Assembly (NCBI GenBank): GCA_029959545.1
Contig: JASCPH010000003.1
Span: 50,261 to 114,260, forward strand
Reading direction: 5' to 3'
Source of the DNA: Microbacteriaceae bacterium PS02066
GTDB lineage: Bacteria; Actinomycetota; Actinomycetes; Actinomycetales; Microbacteriaceae
Length of the DNA stretch: 64,000 nt
The notes beneath the pieces were generated by a model that saw only the letters and a list, made by a program, of their open reading frames with translations, had not been told where the DNA came from and made no database searches. Made by a program: the position numbers and the translations under genes. Below are positions 42,591-51,493 of this stretch, piece by piece (the stretch's first letter is position 1; every line of letters begins with the position of its first letter).

Positions 42591-43280
42591 CTACTCCAGC
42601 TCGCTGACGTCGATCCCGCCCCGCCGCTCGGTGCCAGCGGAGACCGCCGGCGCCGCATCCTCGTCCTTCGCGTTCAGCCTGCGCCGGTGCGCGGCGAGAC
42701 GGGGGAGGTCGACGAGCCGTAGGCTCTGCATCCGCGCCTGCCGCATCTTGTCGTAGCCCGGCTCGAGGTCGGGCCGGGCAGCCTCGATCCGAAGGGAGCT
42801 GTCGATGTTGCGCGCGACCTCTGCCCAGGCCGCCTCGCGCGCGGCCTCCACCAGTTCACGGAGCCCGTCGAGATCCTCCGCGCGCTCACGGAGCTCCTGG
42901 GCGATGCGCAGGGACTGCTTGCGCCGGCGCCGGAGGTTTCGCACATCACGGCTGCGATAGTCGTGCGTGCCCCCGGAGTCGCTGAAGCGGCCACGCGCCA
43001 GCTTGCGCTCCCGCTCCGCGCGCTCGGCGTCCGCCTCCGCCTCCTCGGCGAGCTTCAGCAGCGCGTCCTTCGCGTCGGGCACGAACCGATCGGCGTCGAA
43101 TCCTTCTCCGGCGGAGAGGATGTCCACCAGGATGTGGTTCTTCAACGACAGACGCGTGGCGGCCGCGGCGATGTAGACGCCCTCGGCCACGACATCGGCG
43201 AGTTTCGGGCGCGACGCTCGTGCGGCCCACAAGGCTCCGAGTCCCTTGTGATCCGTCGGTTCGTCCGCTCGTGATGCCAC
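42591..43280 (-). CDS. hypothetical coiled-coil protein
   Basis: Unrecognised 229-residue hydrophilic protein. Residues about 75-170 are very rich in Glu, Ala and Arg and are predicted to be helical or coiled coil (KLAEEAEADAERAERERKLA; RIAQELRERAEDL). No membrane segment. The GTG at 43,280 has a strong GGGGGAGGGG upstream; the longer frame adds 15 doubtful residues. It lies between tRNA-Arg and a small helical protein. No function can be assigned. Confidence 0.7.
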   Translation of the reverse strand: MASRADEPTDHKGLGALWAARASRPKLADVVAEGVYIAAAATRLSLKNHILVDILSAGEGFDADRFVPDAKDALLKLAEEAEADAERAERERKLARGRFSDSGGTHDYRSRDVRNLRRRRKQSLRIAQELRERAEDLDGLRELVEAAREAAWAEVARNIDSSLRIEAARPDLEPGYDKMRQARMQSLRLVDLPRLAAHRRRLNAKDEDAAPAVSAGTERRGGIDVSELE

Positions 43281-43448
43281 CGCACCCCCTCCCCCGATTC
43301 TATCGGAGGGGTCTCGGCGACTCACGGGTCGAGAACGGGGAAAAGCGCACTCGAGCCACTAGCAACCAATGCAGGCTCATGCAACCCCGCCGATCCGGAA
43401 GGACGACCGGATTAACCTGTCGGCACACCTCGACGAAGGGAGCACATC

Positions 43449-43646
43449 ATGGGTTTCATCGATGATGCGAAGGAGACCGCGGAGACCGCCGGTCGCAAGC
43501 TCAAGGACAAGTGGGACGACGCCACGGACCGCATCGGCGACAAGATCGACGAGGCCAAGGCCGACGCGAACGTCAAGAAGGCCGAGGCCGAGAAGGAGTC
43601 GGTCGAGCGTCGCAACGAGGTCAAGGAGAACCTGCGCGACAGCTGA
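43449..43646 (+). CDS. small helical charged protein (65 residues)
   Basis: The ATG at 43,449 has AAGGGAG upstream. The protein is almost wholly charged amphipathic helix (KETAETAGRKLKDKWDDATD, EAKADANVKKAEAEKESVER), much like CsbD or LEA-type stress proteins in composition though not in signature. A strong terminator at 43,671-43,708 ends it. A stress-related role is possible but is only inferred from composition. Confidence 0.75.
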   Translation: MGFIDDAKETAETAGRKLKDKWDDATDRIGDKIDEAKADANVKKAEAEKESVERRNEVKENLRDS

Positions 43647-43670
43647 CACCCGTCGCCCGCCCTGTCATCG

Positions 43671-43708
43671 AAGGCCCCGGAAAAGGATTCGTCCTTCTCC
43701 GGGGCCTT
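43671..43708. terminator. bidirectional terminator with UUCG loop
   Basis: Hairpin AAGGCCCCGGA / TCCGGGGCCTT extended by AAGGA-TTCG-TCCTT, which gives a stable UUCG-type tetraloop. It lies between the small helical protein gene and convergent galM. Confidence 0.85.
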
Positions 43709-43726
43709 CCGCATCCCCCAAGCAAC

Positions 43727-43776
43727 GTTCGCCTGTCACAGATCGACGCCGGAGGCGCGATCTGTGACAGGCGAAC
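43727..43776. repeat. large perfect palindrome, REP-like
   Basis: Arms GTTCGCCTGTCACAGATCG and its exact complement (19 bp) flank ACGCCGGAGGCG, whose CGCC/GGCG can also pair, so 23 pairs form with one bulged A. It sits 18 bases after the terminator and 25 bases before the galM stop. The length and perfection exceed a terminator and resemble a REP or miniature element. Confidence 0.75.
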
Positions 43777-43801
43777 ATGTCGTGGAGGCGAAGGGATGCG
43801 G

Positions 43802-44746
43802 TCAGACGGCGCGGATGGTCCAGCTCGCCGAGAGCGACCCACCGGCCTCGAGGACCTGCAGGCCCGCGTCGTACGGGTATCGGTCCGCGTTGAACGCGTC
43901 CGGCGCGCACGTCATGGGCTCGATCGCGAGCCCCACGCGGTGCCCCGAGAGACCCGGGCGATCGGCCGTGTGCACCTGGACCCAGGGGCACGCCGCATCC
44001 CACGTCATGGCCACGCCGTGGCCGTTCGCATCCGTCAGGCGTACCGTCGCGAAGCCGTCCGCAGCGCGGATGAGTCCGGTGTAGGCGTGATCGATCTCGG
44101 CAGCGGCGATCTGCCGTGGCGTGCGGTAGTCGAACCGCGACGGATCGTCGGCTTCGACCGACCTCAGCTCGGTCGGCGCCAGTCGGTCCTCCGTGACGTG
44201 CAGCACCTCGGTGGCCGGCAGCTCGAAGGTCCAGTCGTCGACGAGCCCGTCACCTGCCACCAGGTACGGATGCGGCCCCGTGCCGTACGGCGCAGGCGTG
44301 TCGGACTCATTGACCGCGGTCACCGTCTGCGTGAGACCGTCCGCATCCAACGCGAAACGCGTCTCTACGCGCACACGCCACGGATAGCCGTCCTGCGCCT
44401 CGACCACGGCCGACAGGGTGACGTGGTCGGAGCCCTTGTCGATCGCGGTGTAGTCGAGCCATGCCGCGAGTCCGTGCAGCGCGTGCCCGCGTGCGGGCTC
44501 GGTCAGCGCGAGCCGGTACTCCTCGCCCCCGAAGGCGTAGCGGCCGTCCACGACCCGGTTGGGCCACGGGGCGAGCGTCGCACCCCGGTAGGCGGGGCGG
44601 ACCTCGTCCGCCGCGAAGGGGACGACGAGGTCGCGTCCGGCGTAGGTGAGGGTGCGAAGGGATGCGCCGACGCTCGCGATGCTCGCCTCGACGTCACCTG
44701 AACGCAGCAGGTGCTGCGTTCCCGACAACGGCACCGAACCCGTCAT
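43802..44746 (-). CDS. galM: aldose 1-epimerase
   Basis: Galactose mutarotase-like enzyme of 314 residues that interconverts anomers of aldoses. Motifs: APWPNRVVDGRYAF near residue 60, GHALHGLAAW with the catalytic His near 90, and PYGTGPHPYLVAG near 155 with the second His. The ATG at 44,746 overlaps the araA stop (TGATG), so it is the last gene of the arabinose operon and may supply the anomer used by the isomerase. A GTG at 44,749 is the alternative start. Confidence 0.9.
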   Translation of the reverse strand: MTGSVPLSGTQHLLRSGDVEASIASVGASLRTLTYAGRDLVVPFAADEVRPAYRGATLAPWPNRVVDGRYAFGGEEYRLALTEPARGHALHGLAAWLDYTAIDKGSDHVTLSAVVEAQDGYPWRVRVETRFALDADGLTQTVTAVNESDTPAPYGTGPHPYLVAGDGLVDDWTFELPATEVLHVTEDRLAPTELRSVEADDPSRFDYRTPRQIAAAEIDHAYTGLIRAADGFATVRLTDANGHGVAMTWDAACPWVQVHTADRPGLSGHRVGLAIEPMTCAPDAFNADRYPYDAGLQVLEAGGSLSASWTIRAV

Positions 44747-46257
44747 CACAGGCCCTGCGCGAGACGGTAGTACGCCTGGTTCCAGCGCAGTTCACGCTGG
44801 AAGTCACGCACCGTCGTCGACTCGTCGATGACGACCAGTTCGGTCTTCGCGATCTCGGCGAAGTCCCGGAACACCTCGATGCCGACGGCGGTCGACATCA
44901 CCGTGTGGTGGGCGGCTCCCGCCGCGAGCCAGCAGGCGGCGGAGGTCGCGAAGTCGGGAGCAGGCTTCCACACGGCGCGACCCACGGGCAGCTTCGGCAG
45001 CTCCGGCGCGGACACGTTCTCGACCACGTTGGCCACCAGACGGAACCGGTCGCGCATGTCGCTCATGGCGACGACGACAGCGGAGCCCGGGTCAGCCGTG
45101 AAGACGAGGCGCACCGGGTCGTCCTTGCCGCCGATGCCGAGCGGGTGGATCTCCAGCCGCGGCTTGGCGGTGGTCAGCGACGGGGCGACCTCGAGCATGT
45201 GCGCGCCGAGGATCTTCTCGTCGCCCGCCACGAGGTCGTAGGTGTAGTCCTCCATGAGGCTCGCGCCGCCGGGCAGGCCCGCCCCCATGACATTGGCCAC
45301 ACGCACGAGGATCGCCGTCTTCCAGTCGCCCTCGGCGCCGAAGCCGTATCCCTCGGCCATGAGGCGCTGGACGGCCAGACCCGGAAGCTGCTTCAGGGCG
45401 CCGAGATCTTCGAAGCTCGTCGTGAAGGCGCCGAAGCCGCCCTCCTCGAGGAACGAGCGCAGGCCGAGCTCGATCGCGGCCCCGTCCCGCAGCGACTGGT
45501 GCCGCTCGCCGCCCGCGCGCAGCTCGTCGACGACGTCGTACAGCTCCTCGTACTCGGCCACGAGAGCGTCGATGTCGGACTCGGATGCGGCGGCGACCGC
45601 ATCCGCCAACTCGTTGACGCCCCAGGTGTTCACCTGCACGCCGAAGCGCAGCTCCGCCTCGGTCTTGTCCCCCTCGGTGACGGCGACGTAGCGCATGTTG
45701 TCGCCGAAACGGGCGAGCTTCAGCGTGCGAACCGCAGCCCAGCCGGCGGCGGCGCGCTCCCAGTCCTCGATCTGCTGACGGACGACCGGGTTCGAGACGT
45801 GACCCACGACGGTCTTGCGGGCAACGCCGAGTCGCGTCTGGATGTAACCGAACTCGCGGTCGCCGTGCGCGGCCTGGTTCAGGTTCATGAAGTCGAAGTC
45901 GATGTCGGCCCACGGTAGCTCGACGTTGGCCTGCGTGTGCAGGTGCAGCAGCGGCTTCTGGAGGGCGTCGAGGCCCGAGATCCACATCTTGGCGGGGCTG
46001 AAGGTGTGCATCCACGCAATGACGCCGATGACGTCGTCTCGGCTGTTTATCTCCAACGCCATCCGACGGATCGAGTCCGCGTCCTTCAGCACGGGCTTCC
46101 AGACGACCTTCACGGGAAGCTCACCCAGACCCGCGACGACGGCCTGCGACTGCTCGGCGACCTGCTTCAGGGTCTCCTCGCCGTAGAGGTTCTGGCTGCC
46201 GGTGACGAACCAGACCTCGTAGCCGTCGAGGGAGCTGGACAAGGGGGTACGAGGCAT
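44746..46257 (-). CDS. araA: L-arabinose isomerase
   Basis: Converts L-arabinose to L-ribulose. The 503-residue length matches the family. Motifs include [16 protein letters not shown] at the start, [23 protein letters not shown], and [13 protein letters not shown] with [19 protein letters not shown] that bear catalytic Glu residues. The gene follows araB by 21 bases and overlaps galM. The start is the ATG at 46,257. Confidence 0.96.
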   Translation of the reverse strand: MPRTPLSSSLDGYEVWFVTGSQNLYGEETLKQVAEQSQAVVAGLGELPVKVVWKPVLKDADSIRRMALEINSRDDVIGVIAWMHTFSPAKMWISGLDALQKPLLHLHTQANVELPWADIDFDFMNLNQAAHGDREFGYIQTRLGVARKTVVGHVSNPVVRQQIEDWERAAAGWAAVRTLKLARFGDNMRYVAVTEGDKTEAELRFGVQVNTWGVNELADAVAAASESDIDALVAEYEELYDVVDELRAGGERHQSLRDGAAIELGLRSFLEEGGFGAFTTSFEDLGALKQLPGLAVQRLMAEGYGFGAEGDWKTAILVRVANVMGAGLPGGASLMEDYTYDLVAGDEKILGAHMLEVAPSLTTAKPRLEIHPLGIGGKDDPVRLVFTADPGSAVVVAMSDMRDRFRLVANVVENVSAPELPKLPVGRAVWKPAPDFATSAACWLAAGAAHHTVMSTAVGIEVFRDFAEIAKTELVVIDESTTVRDFQRELRWNQAYYRLAQGL

Positions 46258-46278
46258 GGATTTCTCTCTTTCGGTTTT

Positions 46279-47853
46279 TCAGAGCGCGGCGACGGCGGCG
46301 GCTTCAATGACGAGGCCGGACCGGTAACGCTCGAGGTAGGCGGCGAAGCCGGCGACGTCGTCGGCGTCGGGCTCCGCGGTCGAGGTCGCGGCGCCGGCGA
46401 ACACGCGGCGCTCGAGGTAGGTGGAAAGATCGAGTTCGTCGGATTCGCCGAGATACGCGGCGAGCACCGCGATTCCCCAGGCGCCGCCTTCGGATGCGGT
46501 CTCCCCCACCGCGACAGGGGCCGCGAGCGCCCCGGCGAGGAAGCGCTGAGCGACACCGGCCGTGCGGAACATGCCGCCGTGGGCGAACATCAGATCGAGC
46601 GCGACGCCCTCCTCGGCGAGCACCCGCATGCCCAACGCCAGGGTGCCGAACACGCCGTACAGCTGGGCCCGCATGAAGTTCGCGAGAGTCAGACGGCTGT
46701 CGGGCGTGCGCACGACGAGTGGACGCCCCTCCTCGAGTCCGGCGATGGGCTCGCCCGCGAGGTGGTTGTAGGCGAGAAGACCACCCGCATCCGCTTCGCC
46801 GTCGACAGCCTCGCGGAAGAGCGTCTCGAACACGGCGTCCGCATCGAGCGACTGGCCGGATGCGGCCGAGAAACGGGAGAACATCTCGACCCATGCCGCG
46901 AGCTCGCTCGCGCCGTTGTTGCAGTGCACCATCGCCACGGGATCTCCCGCGGGTGTGGTGACGAGGTCGAGCTCGTGATGCACGCGCTCGAGGGGGCGCT
47001 CCAGGACGACCATGGCGAAGATGCTCGTTCCGGCGCTCACGTTGCCGGTGCGCGGCGCCACCGCGTTGGTGGCGACCATGCCGGTCCCGGCGTCGCCCTC
47101 GGGCGGGCAGAGCGGGATGCCGGCACGGAGCACTCCGGAGGGATCGAGCAGCGCTGCGCCTTCGGGGGTGAGCGCGCCTGCCTCGTGACCGGCCGAAAGG
47201 ACCTGCGGAAGGATGTCGACGAGCGGACGATCGATGGCGCCGAGAGCGTCATAGCGGGCGAGCAGGTCCGCGTCGTAGTCGCGCGTGACCGCGTCGATCG
47301 GGAACATGCCTGACGCGTCGCCCACACCGAGCACCGACCGCCCCGTGAGGCGGCGGTGCACATAGCCCGCGAGGGTGGTGATGGAGGCGATGTGCGGCAC
47401 ATGCGGCTCGGCGTCGATGGCCGCCTGATGCAGGTGCGCGATCGACCAGCGGAGCGGGATGTTGACGCCGAACAGCTCGCTCAGCGCGCTGGCTGCGGGC
47501 CCCGTGTTGGTGTTGCGCCACGTGCGGAAGGGCACGAGCAGCTCACCGGATGCATCGAACGCGAGATAGCCGTGCATCATGGCGGAGACGCCGATGGCGG
47601 CGTGGGTCTCCGGGCGAACGCCGTGCCGCTGGATCGCATCGGCCACGAGCGCGGCGTACGCGGTCTGGAGGCCGGCGACGACCTCGTCCAGGGAGTATGT
47701 CCAGAGGCGATCGACGTAGCTGTTCTCCCACGCGTGAGCACCCACGGCGATCACCGCGCCCGCGTCGTCGATCAGGCATGCCTTGATGCGGGTGGAGCCG
47801 AGCTCGATGCCGAGCCAGGTGCGCCCCGTCGTGATGGCGTCTGCAGCGGTCAT
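46279..47853 (-). CDS. araB: ribulokinase (FGGY family)
   Basis: FGGY-type kinase of 524 residues, in the position of L-ribulokinase. The N-terminal actin-like ATPase motif is WLGIELGSTRIKACLID, with a conserved MMHGYLAFD region and the C-terminal FGGY domain with MFAHGGMFRTAGVAQRFLAG and SEGGAWGIAVLA. The family is also close to xylulokinases, but operon context fixes the substrate as L-ribulose. The ATG at 47,853 overlaps the araD stop (ATGA). Confidence 0.92.
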   Translation of the reverse strand: MTAADAITTGRTWLGIELGSTRIKACLIDDAGAVIAVGAHAWENSYVDRLWTYSLDEVVAGLQTAYAALVADAIQRHGVRPETHAAIGVSAMMHGYLAFDASGELLVPFRTWRNTNTGPAASALSELFGVNIPLRWSIAHLHQAAIDAEPHVPHIASITTLAGYVHRRLTGRSVLGVGDASGMFPIDAVTRDYDADLLARYDALGAIDRPLVDILPQVLSAGHEAGALTPEGAALLDPSGVLRAGIPLCPPEGDAGTGMVATNAVAPRTGNVSAGTSIFAMVVLERPLERVHHELDLVTTPAGDPVAMVHCNNGASELAAWVEMFSRFSAASGQSLDADAVFETLFREAVDGEADAGGLLAYNHLAGEPIAGLEEGRPLVVRTPDSRLTLANFMRAQLYGVFGTLALGMRVLAEEGVALDLMFAHGGMFRTAGVAQRFLAGALAAPVAVGETASEGGAWGIAVLAAYLGESDELDLSTYLERRVFAGAATSTAEPDADDVAGFAAYLERYRSGLVIEAAAVAAL

Positions 47854-48572
47854 CGCCGGTCGTCCCCGCTCTGTCCGTAGACGTTCTGATACCGCGCGTA
47901 GAGGCTGTCGATCGCCTCCTGCGGGATGGGCACGAGCTCTCCGCCCTGACGTGCGATGTGCACCGTGCGCGCGACGTCCTCCACCATGACGGCCGCCTTG
48001 ACCGCATCCTTCGCGCTCACTCCGATCGTGAACGGGCCGTGGTTGCGCATCAGCACCGCGCGGGAGCGGTGCCCGCGCAGCGTCTCGACGATCCCGCGAC
48101 CGATCGAGTCGTCGCCGATGATCGCGAACGGTCCGACCGGGATGGGGCCGCCGAACTCGTCGGCCATCGCGGTGATGACACAGGGGATCTCCTCGCCGCG
48201 GGCGGCCCAGGAGACCGCGTAGTCGGAGTGCGTGTGCACGACCCCGCCGACGTCCGGCATGTTGCGGTAGACGTAGGCGTGCGCGGCGGTGTCGCTGGAC
48301 GGCGAACGCTCGCTTCCGGGTGTGTCGGGGATCACATTGCCGTCGAGATCGCAGAGGATCATGTTCGCGGCCGTCAGGTCGTCGTAGGAGACACCGGACG
48401 GCTTGATCACGAACAGGTCGGCACCCGGCACGCGACCGGAGACGTTGCCACCTGTCCACACCACCAGTCCGTAACGCACCAGTTCGCCGTGCAGAGTCGC
48501 GACATCCTCGCGAACGGCGTCGATGGCCGTCTGGACGTCAGAGGGGAAGGGCGTGGCTGCGCTGCCTGTCAC
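47850..48572 (-). CDS. araD: L-ribulose-5-phosphate 4-epimerase
   Basis: Class II aldolase-like epimerase of 240 residues that makes D-xylulose 5-phosphate for the pentose phosphate pathway. Motifs: WTGGNVSGR, IKPSGVSYDDL, the Zn-ligand HTHSDY, and MRNHGPFTIG. GTG at 48,572. It is the first gene of the araD-araB-araA-galM operon, whose promoter with a LacI-type operator is 57-85 bases upstream. Confidence 0.95.
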   Translation of the reverse strand: MTGSAATPFPSDVQTAIDAVREDVATLHGELVRYGLVVWTGGNVSGRVPGADLFVIKPSGVSYDDLTAANMILCDLDGNVIPDTPGSERSPSSDTAAHAYVYRNMPDVGGVVHTHSDYAVSWAARGEEIPCVITAMADEFGGPIPVGPFAIIGDDSIGRGIVETLRGHRSRAVLMRNHGPFTIGVSAKDAVKAAVMVEDVARTVHIARQGGELVPIPQEAIDSLYARYQNVYGQSGDDRR

Positions 48573-48628
48573 GGGTGCTCCATTGGTCTCGTGGCCCGCG
48601 GGGTCCCATACCCGGCCGGCCGAAACAA

Positions 48629-48657
48629 ATGTTACCGGTCACACAGCGGGTGTGCAA
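48629..48657 (-). promoter_or_regulatory. ara operon promoter with LacI-type operator
   Basis: On the minus strand, -35 TTGCAC (48,657-48,652) is 17 bases from -10 TAACAT (48,634-48,629). The near-perfect palindrome TGTTACC-GGTCACA at 48,630-48,643 covers the -10. This is the form of LacI/GalR-family operators, so an AraR-like repressor is expected; its gene is not in the window. Confidence 0.75.
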
Positions 48658-48760
48658 CGACTACTCAGTCGACGAGCACCCGCGTGCGCGCACGCTGGCG
48701 GCGGATAGGACGCGTCGGTGCCGCGTGAACTGATGCACGCACGGGCGGACGCGGCCGTCG

Positions 48761-48907
48761 CTAGAGGATGGCGTTGAGGTAACTGATGATCGAGGCGTAC
48801 ACGAGGGCGCCCACCCCGAGCGCCAGCAGCGCCACCCCGATGTAGATGAGCCATCGGGACCCGCCCGGCTCCGGATTGCGTTGCCCCTCGCGCGCCATGA
48901 GCGCCAT
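48761..48907 (-). CDS. 48-residue single-span membrane protein
   Basis: Starts at the ATG at 48,907 (MALMAREGQRNPEPGG) or the ATG at 48,898. One membrane helix (IYIGVALLALGVGALVYASI) near the C-terminus. No ribosome binding site is obvious, so the transcript may be leaderless. Small membrane proteins of this form are common in Microbacteriaceae. Function unknown. Confidence 0.55.
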   Translation of the reverse strand: MALMAREGQRNPEPGGSRWLIYIGVALLALGVGALVYASIISYLNAIL

Positions 48908-49153
48908 GCTACTGAGAAAGGATGACGATCGTGTGACGCGGCGCGTCGGATGACGCACGGACTGCGGGGCCGTTGTCAAGCCCCTCCGCCGGAGCGGCTC
49001 ACTTCCCATACTGGTGGGGCAACACCGCACGCCGGACGTGTTCGGGTCACCGACGGCGAGTGAAGGCACGGAGCATTCCGCCCGTGCGATGAGAGGTCCT
49101 CTCCGGTTCCCCCAGGCCGCAGAGGGCCTCTCCGCCTTTCGCGGCGAGGCCGG
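48908..49153. other. gap between two small membrane protein genes
   Basis: About 250 bases without a recognised gene. Two short palindromes, GAGAGGTCCTCTC at 49,091-49,103 and AGAGGGCCTCT at 49,121-49,131, stand close together and may form a terminator for the 49,154-49,360 gene. Confidence 0.4.
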
Positions 49154-49360
49154 TCAGCGGTGGAGGCGACGCCGAGACACCGTCAGCGCGAGCGCGCTCA
49201 GCACGGCGAGCGTCGCGACGACGAAGGGGACGAGGCTCGCGGCGCGCTGAGCGTGGAGCTCGAGCCCGGGAAGGGCCCCCGCGGCGAAGATCCCGACGGC
49301 GACCGCGAGGAGAGCGAGCAGCCCGAGAGCGGTGACAGCTATTTGTGTTGCACGATCCAT
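49154..49360 (-). CDS. 68-residue membrane protein with two helices
   Basis: ATG at 49,360 with AAGGAG five bases upstream. Two membrane helices (ALGLLALLAVAVGIFAAGAL; LVPFVVATLAVLSALALTV) and a basic C-terminus (SRRRLHR). Same orientation as the upstream universal stress protein gene, 91 bases away. Function unknown. Confidence 0.65.
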   Translation of the reverse strand: MDRATQIAVTALGLLALLAVAVGIFAAGALPGLELHAQRAASLVPFVVATLAVLSALALTVSRRRLHR

Positions 49361-49451
49361 GAGGACTCCTTCGTCCGCCTACCGTGGTGGCACAAAGGTA
49401 GTCCCGCGCGGGCGCCTGCGACGCATACGCGCCGGAACTGTGGAGACCCGC

Positions 49452-50282
49452 TCAGCGGACGACGGCTGTCGCGGTCGTCACCTGCGACACGACCTCCTCG
49501 CTGACCGAGCCGAGAAGGAAGCGGGCGAAGGCACCGCGCCCGTGCGAGCCGACGACCACGAGGCGGGCCGTGCTCCCCGCGTCCGCGATCGCCGCCGCGG
49601 GATCGCCCTCGACGACGCGGGTCTGCACGTCGAGATCCGGATACGCCTCTCTCACGTTTTCCGCGACGCGGTCGACGGCCGACTGGGTGATCGCGTTGAG
49701 GTCGGTGAGATAAAGGTCGGGGTACACGCCGAAGTCGCCGGGAACGGCGACCGGCATCCACGCCGAGACGATCGTGAGGGTCTCACCGAAACGCTCCGCT
49801 TCGGACGCCGCGAACGCCACCGCCGCATCGGAGACCTCGGAGCCGTCGACACCGACCACGACGCCCGTGCCGTCAGCGGGCGCATCCAGCGGCACCACGA
49901 CGACCGGCGAGTGCGATCCGGCCGCGATGCGGTAGCCGTGCTGACCACGACGGCCCTGTCCGCGCTTCTCTCCCCCGATCACCAGTAGCCGCGCGTCTTT
50001 GGACGCCTCCACGAGTTCCGCAACCGGATTGCCGTGCGAGACGCGCACCTCGCACGAGACGCCCGACGACCGCAAGAGGTCCGCCTGCTGTTCGAGGCGC
50101 TCACGCGTCGCGGCGACAGCCGCCGTCAGCACGTCGTCCTCACCCACGGCTCCGGTGGCACCGCCCACGACGGAGAAGAGCACGAGCTGCTCCCCACCGC
50201 GGCGCGCACGGGCCGCTGCCCAGTCGATCGCACGCTGCGAGCTGTCCGCATCCGTCACGCCCACGATGATCGAGTCCGACAT
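49452..50282 (-). CDS. universal stress protein, tandem UspA domains
   Basis: Two UspA domains in 276 residues: residues 1-130 (SIIVGVTDADSSQRAIDWA...) and 140-276 (GVVVGVDGSEVSDAAVAFA...). The second has the ATP-binding pattern VVVGSHGRGAFARFLLGSVSEEVV (G-2x-G-9x-G-S). The first domain lacks the full motif. Such proteins bind ATP and help survival under stress or hypoxia in actinobacteria. It is divergent from the GH6 gene. Confidence 0.92.
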   Translation of the reverse strand: MSDSIIVGVTDADSSQRAIDWAAARARRGGEQLVLFSVVGGATGAVGEDDVLTAAVAATRERLEQQADLLRSSGVSCEVRVSHGNPVAELVEASKDARLLVIGGEKRGQGRRGQHGYRIAAGSHSPVVVVPLDAPADGTGVVVGVDGSEVSDAAVAFAASEAERFGETLTIVSAWMPVAVPGDFGVYPDLYLTDLNAITQSAVDRVAENVREAYPDLDVQTRVVEGDPAAAIADAGSTARLVVVGSHGRGAFARFLLGSVSEEVVSQVTTATAVVR

Positions 50283-50340
50283 CCTGTGTCCTTCCGGTCG
50301 TTGCAGTCAGGGTAGCGCGGGCGCACGGTACAGTCCTTGC

Positions 50341-51375
50341 GTGAGTTCCACGCCAGCAAGGCCCGCCCGTGGGCGTCGGCGCGCCTTCCCCCGCTGGCTG
50401 CTGATCACCGTGCTGGCGGCGAGCCTGGTGATCGTGATCACGGCCATCGGAGTCGTCGGATGGGCGATCACCTCCGGGCTCCAGTTCCTCGGCGCGCAGG
50501 CACCGGGCGTGGGCACACGCATCGTCGTGCCCGAGGAGTCCAAGGCCAGCAAGGCCGCGACCGAGGGCGGGCTGGACTCCGACGCGCAGGCGGCGGCCGA
50601 CTATCTCGCCGCCCAGCCGACCGCGTACTGGCTCACTCCCGAGATCGACCCGATCGGCGACGCGGGTCCTCGCATCCTGAACCTCGCGGCCGAGGCTCGC
50701 GATCAGGATGCCGCGCTCGCCGTGGTCGTCTACGGTCTGCCCGAGCGCGACTGCGGCAGCCAGTCCGCGGGCGGGCTGGACGACGCCTCCTACGCCACGT
50801 GGACGGCGGAGATCGGCCAGGCGTTGGCGAGTGTGAAAGACGTGCAGAAGATCGTCGTCCTCGAGCCGGACAGCCTCGCCCAGGCACCGGACTGCGATGC
50901 CAACATCGACCAGCGGATGAGCGCACTCCACGATGCCGCGCTGCGACTGGTCGGCGCCGACACGTGGGTGTACCTCGACGGCGGCCACTCCAACTGGCGT
51001 CCCGCCTCGGAGATGGCCTCCCTCATCCAGCGAGTCGGGGTCACCGACAAGGTGCGAGGCTTCGCCACCAACGTGTCGAACTACAACCCCACCACCGACG
51101 AGTTCGCCTACGCGCACGAAGTGTCGCGGCTCCTCGGCGGCAGCCACGCCCTCATCGACACGTCTCGCAACGGCGCCGGCACCTCCACGAGCGAGTGGTG
51201 CAACGACCCCACGGCGCTCGTGGGCGAGGCGGGCGGAACGTACGGCGACGACGTCGTCGACACGAACCTGTGGATCAAACCGCCCGGAGAGAGCGACGGC
51301 GTGTGCAACGGCGGCCCGCGCGCGGGATCGTGGTGGCCGGACGGTTCCGTACAGCTCACGCGCAACGTGCTCTGA
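50341..51375 (+). CDS. membrane-anchored glycoside hydrolase family 6 protein
   Basis: GH6 endoglucanase/cellobiohydrolase-type enzyme, 344 residues. A basic start and one helix (residues about 18-45) anchor it in the membrane with the domain outside. GH6 motifs are AVVVYGLPERDCG near residue 135, the acid Asp177 in VVLEPDSLAQ, YLDGGHSNW near 220, and LIDTSRNG near 275. GH6 acts on beta-1,4-glucans. Its neighbours (regulator, membrane glycosyltransferase, lipoproteins, DUF4012) suggest a job in making or trimming the cell's own polysaccharide, much like the GH6 partner of CslA in Streptomyces. This is inference from context. Confidence 0.88.
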   Translation: MSSTPARPARGRRRAFPRWLLITVLAASLVIVITAIGVVGWAITSGLQFLGAQAPGVGTRIVVPEESKASKAATEGGLDSDAQAAADYLAAQPTAYWLTPEIDPIGDAGPRILNLAAEARDQDAALAVVVYGLPERDCGSQSAGGLDDASYATWTAEIGQALASVKDVQKIVVLEPDSLAQAPDCDANIDQRMSALHDAALRLVGADTWVYLDGGHSNWRPASEMASLIQRVGVTDKVRGFATNVSNYNPTTDEFAYAHEVSRLLGGSHALIDTSRNGAGTSTSEWCNDPTALVGEAGGTYGDDVVDTNLWIKPPGESDGVCNGGPRAGSWWPDGSVQLTRNVL

Positions 51376-51493
51376 CCGCGCACGTCATGGTACCCGCGGT
51401 GAATCGCGGGTAATCCGGCGGATATGGAACAATGGCGACGCGTGCGGTGCCACGAGCCGCGGCCTTGAACCGAGAATCGAGGATGCCGGACTC

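Noticed and set aside
46279..48459. Extended kinase frame reaching into araD
   Set aside because: The part above 47,853 overlaps araD in another frame; the FGGY fold begins at the ATG at 47,853, which overlaps the araD stop.
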